Shown: positions 1 to 9,947 of the stretch, in pieces
Layout: the number at the start of each line of letters is the position of its first letter
How positions within the stretch are numbered: the stretch's first letter is position 1
Assembly (NCBI GenBank): GCA_012656075.1
Contig: JAAKBF010000255.1
Coordinates: forward strand, 372,001-436,000
Source of the DNA: Phytophthora hibernalis
Taxonomy: Eukaryota > Oomycota > Peronosporomycetes > Peronosporales > Peronosporaceae
Reading direction: 5' to 3'
DNA length: 64,000 bases
Notes under the pieces: model-generated
What the model was told of the DNA's origin: nothing
Databases searched by the model: none
What the model saw: the letters and a program-made list of their open reading frames with translations, nothing else
Translations under genes and position numbers: made by a program

Positions 1-82
1 TCCTCTCGTTGCTGACCACTCGCTGAGCGTCGAACGCCGCGTTGATCTCCTCCCGCAGCCGTCGCAAAGCCTCCGTCGCCAT
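1..82 (-). CDS. 5' end of an unidentified gene, cut by the window edge
   Basis: An ATG at 82 opens a frame that runs without a stop to the window edge (27 codons, starting MATEALRRLREEINAAFDAQ). It is charged and looks helical. The start is followed by coding-like GC-rich sequence, and the region upstream (83 onward) is AT-richer, as expected for a promoter. Function cannot be assigned from so short a piece. Confidence 0.45.
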   Translation of the reverse strand, partial: MATEALRRLREEINAAFDAQRVVSNER

Positions 83-1344
83 ACTCGTATCCGTTGACGC
101 TTCAACTTAGGTACTTCCTTCTGATTCGCTAAAACCTTCTCTAAAACTGTTTATTGGTGTAAATGATTTGTGATTAGATTGCGTTTAGTGTTAACAATTC
201 GTCTTCGTTGTTGGGAATAAAACCATTGGTTTGGTCAGCCAAACTACACAGCCATGAACATTTCAGCAAGTTTTGGCGTACTTACCTAGGAAATACTCTC
301 TTGGCGATTTCGTCACGATGCATTTGGACAATAGCGTCAGGTAGAGAACGAGAGCATCGCTGTACCCGTATCTGCTGTCTGAGCCACTTGGGAATCGAAT
401 TCGCGAAGACGTTGCTTTGAGAGCATTTGACGTCCGTCATGATCTCATTGACTCCAGGTATTTTCACACAGTGGAAACCTTAATGATGGACGTTCTTGAA
501 ATTTGACAAGTTGTTATAAGCAAAGTTGTCAGCGATTTAAAACCTGGAAAGCGGCACCCTCCTCAGCTCACCTTCCCAACGAGGTTGTATACTAAACGCA
601 GAGATATCGTCAGGGGTATCGCCTTGTCTTAGGTTCTTGAAAGTGTGCTCATCGATACTCAGCCACTTGGTCGTTCTTGCGCGCGAAGAACATCCTCACA
701 GCTCTGTTGGGGACTTTTAGTGCGAGTTTCGCCTTGATTTCGGTTTGTGCTTCCCTGGATGCCGTGTCCACACGCACGAAGACAAGGCCAAGCCCGTCGA
801 TGGAGAGCCCAATCCTCATGCTCTTTAGCTGGAGAATTCAGGAATGACTGACCCACAGCCATATATGTACGTTACTTTTGCAGTCGAACGTATCAGGCTG
901 GTTGTCGTTTTGGAGCGTTGGGGATGCTATTTGGCAGCTTCATATCTGTGCTCGATGAGCTACTATTAATATTAAAGCAGGTAGTGCCCGAGAACGAGGA
1001 CAAACGCAACCCGGACAACAGCGCGACACTGCCACTGAGTTGCTGGAAGTCGATTAGCATGCTAGTACTTTAATGTCGTCAGTTCCCGAACCTTGACTTG
1101 ATCACCTTGATTCAACCACGCTTCTTTCAGGCATGGGGTTTTATTCATGACGGTGTTTTCAACGCTGCTGTGCCATGTGCATGACGTACAGGGTACTTCG
1201 GGCGATAACTGCACTCACTTGTTTATTAAAACCTGCAAGAACGAACAAGACAAGAATCAAAGCTAGCACGCGTACGAGTAAATGAATAGCAAGCTTGTTG
1301 ATTGTTCATCTGTACGCTGACTAAAACTAATGTAAGACGGGCGC
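83..1344. other. Intergenic region, nothing recognised
   Basis: About 1.26 kb between the partial gene and the 3' end of the TPR-Hsp70 gene. Only short frames without recognisable domains occur on either strand. I see no RNA gene and no clear repeat. Confidence 0.5.
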
Positions 1345-3702
1345 CTAGAAGCGGACCATGCGCTCAAGCATACGCTTCTTGTCCTCGAGCTCACGGAGCG
1401 TGGCCTCCTCGTGGTCCTCGAGCCAGTCGCGAGCGTCACGGATGGCGCTCTCGGCGTTGGTGTCGCCCTTCTCGCGCGCCGTCTCGATGGCGCGGTAGAT
1501 GAACTGCTCCAGGTCGTTGCGGGCCTCGATGCGGCGGAGCATCTCGGCGTCGTCCTTCTTGAACTTGTCGGCCTCGGCGACCATGCGGTCGATGTCCTCC
1601 TGACTCAGACGGCCGCGGTTGTTGGAGATGGTGGTCTCGGCCTTGGCGCCGGTCTTCTTGTCGCGAGCGGACACGTTCAGGATTCCGTTAGCGTCGATCT
1701 CGAACGTGACCTCGACCTGCGGCTCACCGCGCTTGGCGCGCTCAGGCCAGAAATGTTGAACTCGCCGAGCTTGTTGTTGGACTCGACGCAAGCGCGCTCG
1801 CCCTCGTAGATGCACACGTCCACAGACGTCTGGTAGTCCTCCTCCGTCGTGTACACGCGCGTCTTGCGCACAGGGATGGCCGTGTTGCGCTTGATGAGCA
1901 CCGACATGACCTTGCCGACCGTCTCAATTCCGAGCGACAGCGGGGTCACGTCCACCAGCAGCAGCGAGTTGGTGGCGTCGTTGCGGATGCCGTCCAGGAT
2001 AGCGCCCTGCACGGCAGCGCCGTAGGCCACGGCCTCGTCCGGGTTGATGGACTTGGACAACTCCTTGCCCCCGAACAGCGACGACAGCATGGTCTGCACC
2101 TTGGGGATGCGAGTGGAGCCGCCCACCAGAACCAGCTCCGTCACGTCCTCGGGCTTCATCTTGGCGTCCTCCAGCACCTTCAGCACGGTCTCCTCACAGC
2201 GCTTGAACAGCTCCTCGTTGAGCGACTCGAACTTGGCGCGGGTCACCGTAGACGAGAAGTCGACGCCCTCGAAGAGCGAGTCCACCTCCACCGACGCGGA
2301 CGTCGTGGTCGACAGCATGCGCTTGGCCGACTCACAGGCCGTGCGCAGACGACGCATGGCGCGGGCCGAGCTGGACGGGTCCAGGTTGCGGTTCTTGCGC
2401 TTGAACTCGGTCAGCAGGTGCTCGACCATGTTGTTGTCGAAGTCCTCACCACCCAGGTGCGTGTCGCCGCCCGTGGACTTGACCTCGAAGATGCCGTTCT
2501 CAATCGACAGGATCGACACATCGAAGGTACCGCCGCCCAGGTCGAAAATAAGCACGTTGCAGGCCGAGCCGTCCGAGCCGGCGTTCGTGTCCAGGCCGTA
2601 GGCGAGGGCAGCAGCCGTGGGCTCGTTGATAATACGCTTGACATCGAGTCCAGCAATGGAGCCAGCGTCCTTGGTCGACTGACGCTGCTGGTCGTTGAAG
2701 TAGGCGGGCACGGTAACCACGGCCTGGCTGATGCTCTGGCCCAGGAAGGCCTCAGCTGTCTCCTTCATGCGCAGCAGCACCATGGACGAGATCTCCTCGG
2801 GCGTGAAGCTCTTCTTGCTGCCCTTGAAATCCACCTCGATCAGGACCTTGTCGTCGTCGCCCTCCTTGATCGTGAACGGAAAGTGCGTCGCGTCCTTCTT
2901 CACCACCTCGTCGCTGAAGCTGCGGCCGATGATACGCTTGGCGTCGAACACCGTGTTGGTGGCGTTACCGGCGGCCTGGATCTTGGCAGCCTCACCAATC
3001 AGACGCTCGCTCTCGTTGAAGGCCACCCAGGACGGGGTCGTACGGTTGCCTTCGCTGTTGGCGATGATCTCCACCTGGCCGTCCTTCCACACGCCCACGC
3101 ACGAGTACGTCGTGCCCAGGTCGATGCCGATGACCTCCGAGAAGCCCTTCTCGGCGCGCAGCTCGCTCCTCGCGCTCCTTGCGGGCCTTGTTGATCTTCT
3201 CCTCGATCTCCATGCGCTTCATCTTGCGCGTGGCCTCGTCCATTTCGACGCCACTGATCTCCTCGTCCTGCACCTGCTGCGCGGCCTGCGCCTGCGTCAG
3301 ACCGGCCTGCAGGGGCTTGTTGCCCTTCTCCACCGTCAGACCCTGCGTGTACGCCGTGATGGCCTTGGCGTAGTTCTTGATGTAGAAGTGGGCAGCTCCC
3401 AGACGAGCATAACCCTTGGCGAACTTGGGGTCCAGCTCAATGCACGACTTGGCATCCTGCATGGCGGGCGTGGCCTGGCCAGCCGACAGGTAGGCGGCCG
3501 AACGGTTGGAGAAGTAGATGACGTTCGTGGGCTCGTACGCGATGGCGGTCGTGAACTCCTTGATGGCCGTGGCGTGGTCGCCCGAGGCGAATGCGGCGTT
3601 TCCGCGCTCCTTGGCCTCCGCGCCCTGCTTGGCGCGCTCCTCGGTGGAGACGCTGGCGTACACGTCCTTGGTGGTCTTACGCGAGCGACGCTTCGGGGCC
3701 AT
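1345..3702 (-). CDS. TPR-Hsp70 fusion chaperone (two apparent frameshifts)
   Basis: Predicted ATP-driven chaperone of about 785 residues. From the ATG at 3702 the protein begins with a basic stretch (MAPKRRSRKTTKD). Three TPR units follow (about residues 27-140), then a charged helix (about 150-185), then an Hsp70 nucleotide-binding domain (about 190-570) with the phosphate-1 motif DLGTTYS, the phosphate-2 motif DLGGGTFDVS and the adenosine motif LVGGSTRIPK. A beta-sandwich substrate domain and a shortened helical lid end in LERMVRF, with no EEVD tail. TPR followed by a charged helix recalls the Hip/ST13 co-chaperone, which binds the Hsp70 ATPase domain, so a self-contained chaperone plus co-chaperone is my inference. 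The frame shifts near 3163-3168 and near 1743; the second is explained by one missing base. Both flanks read as normal Hsp70, so sequencing error is more likely than decay. The gene is divergent from the acetyltransferase at 4587. Confidence 0.88.
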
Positions 3703-4586
3703 TGTGACAGAGAGAAGGAGGAAAGTGACTTGCCTGCGGGTTCCCGAGTTTGAAAATGACGTCGCTGGCGATGAGGGGACTACGCGACGGGCGCTACGAG
3801 CCAACCAAAAATCGGGGGAGGTCAAATGCGCACGCTCTGTAACTTTCCCTGCGGGCGGTCTCTGATTGAGCCAAATTGACGGAGCCTTCTCTGTAACTTT
3901 CCCCTAGGGTCTCTGCTGGCCAGTAGTTCCGGCTAAGTGCGCACACGTTGAAGCGGCCATCTGATTTGATTGCTGTATTTGCGGTGTGCATCGGACTGGG
4001 ACGAGGGTGAATTGGGCAAGTAGAATGGCTTTTGCCTGCATGTATGCAGCGTTTGACGCGGGATGGCGACTTCGTTGGCAGACAGTCGTCTATCGAAGGC
4101 ATCGACAGCCTCAAGACGCATCTGCGCTGGGCTAGCTGCAGTATTATCTTGACGCATGCTGCCAATGCCATCACTGCATGTTCAAGCACAGACGTTGCTT
4201 TGAAAAATGTAGTGGTGCTGTTCAGCTTGCAGTTCTTCACGTCGCATGCGGATTCCCAAGCACAAATGCAGCAAAAGGCTGTTGCCAATTGGAACAGGCC
4301 GGAAGTTGCTGCCAAGCAGCCTTGAGCGATAGCCAGTCCAATTCATCAGTCAGACAATGCGCTCGCCATAGTACATGTACCGGTAATCCTCCAGCGTCGT
4401 CGGAACTTCCGACTCGGAAGAGCTGCATGGTATCTAGCACTTCACGGTCACGACAATCGTCTGCAACGTCAGCATAGTACTTAGAGTAGAAACCTCAACA
4501 CCGGTATACCGATACATATACCGGTCGGTACCGTACCCCCAAACGTACCCCTTAGTAAATCGCTGTCAAACATTTCCTCCTCAATC
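3703..4586. promoter_or_regulatory. Divergent promoter region between TPR-Hsp70 and NAA30-like genes
   Basis: An 884-bp spacer between two outward-facing starts. It has no convincing gene. About 60-95 bp before the NAA30-like start (roughly 4497-4525) lies an imperfect palindrome built from ACCGGTATA and TATACCGGT, with a further GGTACCG nearby. This could be a regulator site or a hairpin; I cannot assign it. Confidence 0.4.
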
Positions 4587-5119
4587 ATGGCCAAGTCTTC
4601 CAGCGCCACCTCCGATGCCGTCGTCTTCTCGACGTACCAGGGCGAGAAGCAGCTCGCGGAGCTGGTGAAGCTCATCGACAAGGACCTGTCGGAGCCCTAC
4701 TCCATCTTCACGTACCGGTATTTCCTGTACAACTGGCCGCAGCTGAGTATCCTGGCGCGCGTGCAGCACAAGCTCGTGGGCGTCATCATCTGTCGCCAGG
4801 AGCCGCTGGGCGCCACCCCGAGGAGACGGGCGACGACGGGTTACTCGCCCAGGAGGACCCCAAGCGCCGCTGGAGGGTACATCGCCATGCTGGCGGTAGA
4901 GAAGCAATTCCGCCATCGCGGCATCGGCTCGCAACTGGCGCAAAGGCCATCGAGCGGATGCGCGCCGGCGGCTGCGAGGAAGTGATGCTGGAGACGGAGA
5001 TCGCTAATAATGGCGCCATCCGCCTGTACGAGAACCTGGGCTTCGTGCGCGACGAGCGGCTGGTCAAGTACTATTTAAACGGGGGCGACGCCTTCCGTCT
5101 CAAGCTCTGGCTGCAGTAG
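4587..5119 (+). CDS. NAA30: N-alpha-acetyltransferase, NatC catalytic subunit (NAA30/MAK3-like)
   Basis: GNAT-fold enzyme predicted to transfer acetyl from acetyl-CoA to the N-terminal methionine of nascent proteins at the ribosome. The start MAKSSSATSDAVV is followed by the NAA30-type segment DLSEPYSIFTYRYFLYNWPQ. Next comes the core strand IAMLAVEKQFRHRGIGSQL with the acetyl-CoA loop RHRGIG, then the family-typical LETEIANNGAIRLYENLGF and a final RLKLWLQ before the TAG. Length (about 180 residues) suits the family. The reading frame changes at 4816-4819, 4875-4877 and 4942-4944; at the first and third, one base added to a C or A run restores a continuous protein. Error is therefore more likely than a pseudogene. 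It is tail to tail with MCM7, with a 42-bp gap. Confidence 0.85.
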
Positions 5120-5161
5120 AGAGTAGTAACTAAGGTTCTTCAGTCAATGGGAAGCACAGGT

Positions 5162-7735
5162 CTACTGAATGAGAGTGAGGCGCGTGCCGTTGCTGGACAG
5201 CTGCACAACCTCCAGGTCCTGGTAGTGCTCGATGCACGCGTTGAGCTGCTGAGACGTGAAGCCCTTGCGCAGCACCACAGGCTCCAGATCGCTCATGGCC
5301 ACCACGTTCAGCTGCCGGTCGTTGGTGAACTCCAACAGCAGACGGAAGATCTTGGACGTGGCGTCTGTGGAACCCCGTTGCTTGCTGCGCCTGACCTGCC
5401 GGTGTTCCCGCCGCTGTCCTCCTGCTCCGTCAACGACGACTTGGACACGTAAACGAGTCGGATGGCTTCGTCGACGTCCTCCTGGACGACTTCCGTGGAG
5501 AAACGCAGTCGGGCGAGCGACTGCGAGAGCCGTAAAATACTCAGCAGTTGACGGGCTGTCATTGCTGTCTGCGCGTCGTTGGCACCGCCGTCGCCAAACT
5601 GCTGGCGGAATTGCTGCTGCTGTCGCTCACGGGCGTGTTCGTTGACGTCCTGCTGGCGTAGCGTGACGTAGGCCTCGACGATGTAGCCGCAGAGGTGTTC
5701 TGGGATACTGGGCTGGTACTGCTTGGCAATAGCGATGAAGTAGCGCAGTACTTCGGGGCGTACGGGCTCGAAATTCATGTCCGGGTTGCGCGAGAAGCGG
5801 TGCACAAAAGTAACGTGGCGTGCGAGTGCCGCGTCCTTCTCGTAGTTGGCCACGTCCAGCAGCAGGAAAAGCAGGTCGAAACGAGACAACAGCGCGTTGG
5901 GCAGGTTGATGTTCTGCGAAGCGCTGAGTTTCTTGTTGTAGCGACCGAGAATGGGGTTTGCAGCTGCAAGAACGGATGTACGCGCATTCAGCGTCGTTGT
6001 GATACCCGCCTTGGCAATACTCACAGTCTGCTGTTCCATGACTTCGTGAATAGCCGTACGATCGCCCTCCTCCATCTTATCGAATTCATCGATGCAGCAA
6101 ATGCCCATATCGGCCAAAACGAGTGCGCCGCCCTCGAGTGTCATCTCTTTCGTGGTAGCATCACGCACCACCGCAGCCGTCAGACCGACGCCGGAACTAC
6201 CTTTACCTGTAGTGTAAATACCTCGCGGAGCTACGGTCGCAATATGCTTCAGCAACTGCGACTTGGCCACACCGGGGTCTCCCATAAGCAATACGTTTAG
6301 ATCGCCACGTAATCTCATACCCTCGTCCATGCGTTTTGTCACACCGCCAATGAGCAGCAACAGCAGCGCTTTCTTCACGTCCTCGTGGCCGTAGATTTCC
6401 GGCGCTAGCGACTGCGATAGCATCTCATATACATTAACGCCACCATCCTGTAAACGCAGGACAGCGCTTTCCATTGCCTCGGAAGATTCCATGGCTGAGT
6501 ACCGCTTCTTGTGATTCACCACGTCTGTAGCCTCCAGATAAGTCTCCGTGACAAGTCCCATTTGCATCTGTCGCTGCGCTGAGTACGGTAGGGGCAGGAA
6601 CACGCCGCAGATTGTAACCAACGCACCAGGCTCGCACGTTCGCGTGAGCTCGCCACGCAAATACACTGTGAGAGAGCGAGGAATGTGTCCCATCGGTACT
6701 TGGTCGGGTAGCTCCTGGAACTTCACCTCCTGGTATTTGTCGAACTTGGACGCCTTTGTTTGCATGATCAGGCGGCCCTGAGCCTTGTTAGTTTGGCAGC
6801 GCTCACTTGGGCATTGCGTCAGTGGATTAAACTGTCGAGATTTCACTTCCTGGTAGACCTCGTAAGCGCAAGCTTCACACGTGTATGTGGCCACGGTCAG
6901 CAGCGGTTTCACTGTGGATACACGAGTCACCATGCCTTTAATGCGCACCAGGGCGCCGACCTTAGCTGCTTTCACTTGGCGAATCGGCACAGCTTTTAAC
7001 TTGACTCCCGGCACCAAATGCACCTCAAATCGCCGCATCAGCGCCGGGGAAAGATATTGGCAGTGTTTGCAGCCGGTTGGCCATCAGCTTGGCTCTCATC
7101 TGTTTGTCGTTGCTGGGCCATCTCCTGGGCGCGAGACATCCGCAGCACATCCAGAACATCTTGAGAGTCGGAAATATCTCTCGTTGGTGGTGGCAGGTTC
7201 TCCTCCACAGCGTCAGAGAAGAGCGAAACGTATCGTCGAGCATTGCGCAGGACGCGCGTCACGAACGTCGGATCATCTCTCTCGAACTAGCAGCAAGTAG
7301 CAAAATAAACTCGTCAGACAGTCTCAATACAGCTACTGAATCATTAAACCCAACGTACAATCAGCATGTCGTCCAGAGAAATCGGGATCGACGTCCTCTC
7401 CCTGTTGGCCACTTCTTGCTGCATTGAAATAGCGTTATTACCACCGCTAGAGAAGAAATTTAACGACGTTTCGTACCAGCATCCGCGTGTATTTGGGCCC
7501 TAGCGCTGGGTCGTCCAGATTCGACGTGAAATTCAGCAGAAACTCGGCGCATTTCGCTGTCAAAAGGAGCAAATTGTTAGTCGTTGGATTTCGATGGGTA
7601 TTGAGACCAATTTAAGCAGAGTTTACCCTTTTCCTCTGCATAGTTGGACATCCCCACGCCCCCTGAAGTCGGATCCGCATCGGCACCCGCCGCGACGCCC
7701 CCGAAGGTCTGCGAGAACGACTGCGACGAAGCCAT
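5162..7735 (-). CDS. MCM7: MCM7, subunit of the MCM2-7 replicative helicase (four exons)
   Basis: Nuclear AAA+ ATPase subunit of the hexamer that unwinds DNA at replication forks. I resolve exons 7735-7627, 7556-7477, 7418-7359 and 7286-5162, split by introns of 70, 58 and 72 bp with GT donors and AG acceptors. Joined they give about 790 residues. Visible parts are an N-terminal NYAEEK helix matching MCM7, a zinc finger (CEAC then CPSERC), Walker A GDPGVAKSQ, Walker B CCIDEF, the MCM7-type YTTGKGSSGVGLTAAV and AANPILGRYN segments, and arginine finger SRFDL. A winged-helix tail ends GTRLTLIQ. The frame slips at 7046-7049 and 5373-5376; adding one base to the C/G run fixes each. The start at 7735 is the first ATG; a TTG farther up is not needed. 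Confidence 0.93.
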
Positions 7736-7752
7736 TTGCGTAGCTTCTGGCG

Positions 7753-7765
7753 TTCCCGCCAAAAA
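7753..7765 (-). promoter_or_regulatory. E2F-type binding site upstream of MCM7
   Basis: Read on the minus strand the site is TTTTTGGCGGGAA, which matches the E2F/DP consensus TTTSGCGC/TTTGGCGGGAA. It lies 18-30 nt upstream of the MCM7 ATG. MCM genes are classical E2F targets in animals and plants, so S-phase control of this gene is a reasonable inference. Confidence 0.6.
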
Positions 7766-7767
7766 AA

Positions 7768-8091
7768 TGTGGCTTATTTACACCAATGAACGGGTACTAA
7801 CGTTTCGGCGAACCAGAATGTAGATTGGTTTTGGCCTATCACATATTTTGATATGACAGAGCACGGACAGCCCGGTCAACTGCCTCGATTCCGCCGCTCT
7901 TTTCCAGTGTTGCCTCAACACTATCTTGTCGCTTCAGCCTTGCAATCCGTAGCTTTGGATTTGTGCTACCTGGATTTTGTAAGGTTTGTTTTTACTATGA
8001 GAACACTTTCGTTTGGTAAAAGCAATGCAAGCGAAACTTTTCAAGAGGAGTGAGCTCATTGGCGCGACACTATATGTCGCTGGTTAATACG
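7768..8091. other. Spacer between MCM7 and repeat block
   Basis: About 320 bp of AT-rich sequence. It includes the MCM7 upstream region. I see no gene, and no match to the copia-related copy at 44 kb. Confidence 0.4.
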
Positions 8092-8528
8092 CTTCATCAC
8101 ACAACTCGCCGTAGTCGTCTACGAGACACTGGGTACTTCCAGTGGTCACTTGGGTTGCTTTTCTGTATCGTGCTTGTTGAATGTCCGAGGACAGAGAGCG
8201 GTGGTTGAGGTCTTTTGACCATGTACCGTATAACTATGAGGGAGAAGAAGAGAGTTCTTGCTGGCGAGGCCAGTGGGTTCTGAAAACTGCTCCTGCATGC
8301 GTGCAGCTTCCTTCTATGGATGCGGCCAGTATAGTCTAGAGAAAACAATGGAGGTTTTATCGCTCGAGGTGCTTTCCTTACAACAACACTTAAACAACAA
8401 TCACACAATTGATTTTCTCTCGAACTACGCACTTCGTTTTCTACTTTTGACTTTTAGTTGACACTCAGGAATTATTGTTCACCTCGTCATTCAGTATTCC
8501 ACATAAGAAGTGATGCGACTATCTCGTA

Positions 8529-8541
8529 GGTTATGAGCCCA
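8529..8541 (+). other. Primer-binding site matching initiator tRNA-Met anticodon arm
   Basis: The sequence GGTTATGAGCCCA is the complement of the initiator tRNA-Met anticodon stem-loop (TGGGCTCATAACC). Drosophila copia primes from a half-tRNA at the same place. The second copy (minus strand, about 44371-44383) keeps the 13 bases unchanged, although the sequence just upstream has diverged. Confidence 0.7.
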
Positions 8542-8582
8542 AGTGGTTTCTGTATGGATTTAAGAGTTGAACAAGTAGAAGA

Positions 8583-9140
8583 ATGCATTATAGAGATTTT
8601 CCGGGTCGTGGCAATCGTGCGAACAACCAGTGCAACAACAAGGTCTAGTACCGCAAAGGCAGGCGGTGCAGAAAGTGATTGCAGCTACTAAAGAGCCGAA
8701 GTACGATGCTGATGGTTTTTATTCGTGTCGAGCAAGACTAGAGTCGTCTCTACGGCAGAGAGACTGCTGGAATGTTGTAGCTGGGGCTAAAGGCCCTGTT
8801 GCTAAGGATGAGGACAGACAACGAACCTATGAAGAGCGGGATTTGTTTGCGCGAGACGCATTGCTCTTTGGCATTCTCCCGAAGGATGCGAAGAAAGTCT
8901 GCAGGTTTGTTCGTGTGAGCGAAATGTGGACTGCCTTCGAGCGGGATAAGACAAGACGCGATTTCGCTAATAGTATTTCTATTCGTGCTAAATTGTATGG
9001 TGTGAAGTATGAAATGAGAATGAAATGTCTAAATACCTGGAGGATCTGGAAGATTATCGTCGCCAACTCGATAATATGAATGATGCTATTAATGATGCGG
9101 ACATGGCAAGCATCATTTTGACAGGAGTGGAAGAAACTGT
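8583..9140 (+). pseudogene. Copia-A gag, frameshifted and truncated
   Basis: A long frame from about 8630 to 9079 has copia-gag-like features: a helical core with LFARDALLFGILPKD and SEMWTAFERD. Near 9020 the coding potential moves to another frame (MSKYLEDLEDYRRQLDNM), the segment typical of copia gag, and is cut at 9140 by Copia-B. The related copy at 44 kb has a clean ATG (MDFGALPGCGNRGQQQ); here the corresponding start region (about 8583) is mutated. Product: capsid-like protein, not functional. Confidence 0.6.
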
Positions 9141-9394
9141 TGTTATCTTGGCCGAAGTTGTATGTATGAATAACCGTCAGACGGATCGGCAAATTCAAAA
9201 GTGAGTGCCGTCCCCAGCTCTTCATCCGGTTGGGTTCTCTTTTCCTTTGTTGGCCTTGGTTGCCACTCAATAACATCTCTTAAGCTCAGTATACTTATAG
9301 TAATACCAAGTTCTAACCAATTGGCATCTGTTTCTAACTAAGATTAGAAACCAGGTTTGTTTACCAAAAGTTGGTACTTAACCTTAACTACAAC
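9141..9394 (-). repeat. Copia-B 3' LTR
   Basis: Matches 14378-14630 nearly base for base. On the minus strand it is preceded by a purine-rich run (GGGAGG), consistent with a polypurine tract. Confidence 0.85.
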
Positions 9395-9947
9395 CCTCCC
9401 ACAAAGAGATGCACAACCGATACGCTCAAGCGATACTTGCTTCGAACTAGCAAAATCTACTCTATATAATCTTTTTGCATACGTCTTATGTATATATAGT
9501 TAGCTTAACATCATCATTATCATGCATGGAGAGCCGAGGGTGCAAAAACTATAATGGTATACCCTTTTTTACCCATTTTGACCCATTTAATCGACACTCA
9601 TTTCACCTGTAGCTGTACTCATCAAAAGTGGCTTACGTTTTACGTAGTGATCTCTTATCAATGCAGTCCTAGAAACTTGTTGACTTATTCGCATAACTTT
9701 AATCGGGCTGCAAAACGTAGGTCTTGTCTGACGGTCTTATTGTACCTAATGTACCTAAGCTTATCTTATGATGGGCAACTCTTACAAATCAAATGAAAGT
9801 GTTAAATCAGTTTATTAACACGATTTGAAGTGCCACGTTATCGACGTCGTCTACGAAGAGGAGGGGTTGTGAGACTTAGCTTGCCTGCGTATTTCCTTTG
9901 CAGTTGTTGGCTTCAAGGTTTCTCACCCCCATCAGCTCTCGTAGCTT

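Larger units (their letters stand above)
8092..9140 (+). mobile_element. Copia-A: truncated Ty1/copia element (LTR, primer site, start of gag)
   Basis: The stretch from about 8092 to 8700 is repeated in inverted orientation at about 44.2-44.8 kb. It holds an LTR whose exact borders I cannot fix; a TGTTGAATGTCC start at 8175 is possible, but similarity reaches back to about 8092. A primer site follows at 8529, then a gag region. The element stops abruptly at 9140, where Copia-B begins. The missing part of Copia-A is not found beyond Copia-B at 14631, so this is a fragment rather than a simply interrupted element. Confidence 0.7.

Noticed and set aside
2044..3194. Long plus-strand frames opposite the TPR-Hsp70 gene
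   Set aside because: They mirror the GC-rich coding strand of a clearly recognised gene and have no domain of their own.
9136..9145. Target duplication for Copia-B
   Set aside because: The 5-bp flanks (left ...ACTGT, right ATTTG...) do not match, so none is claimed.
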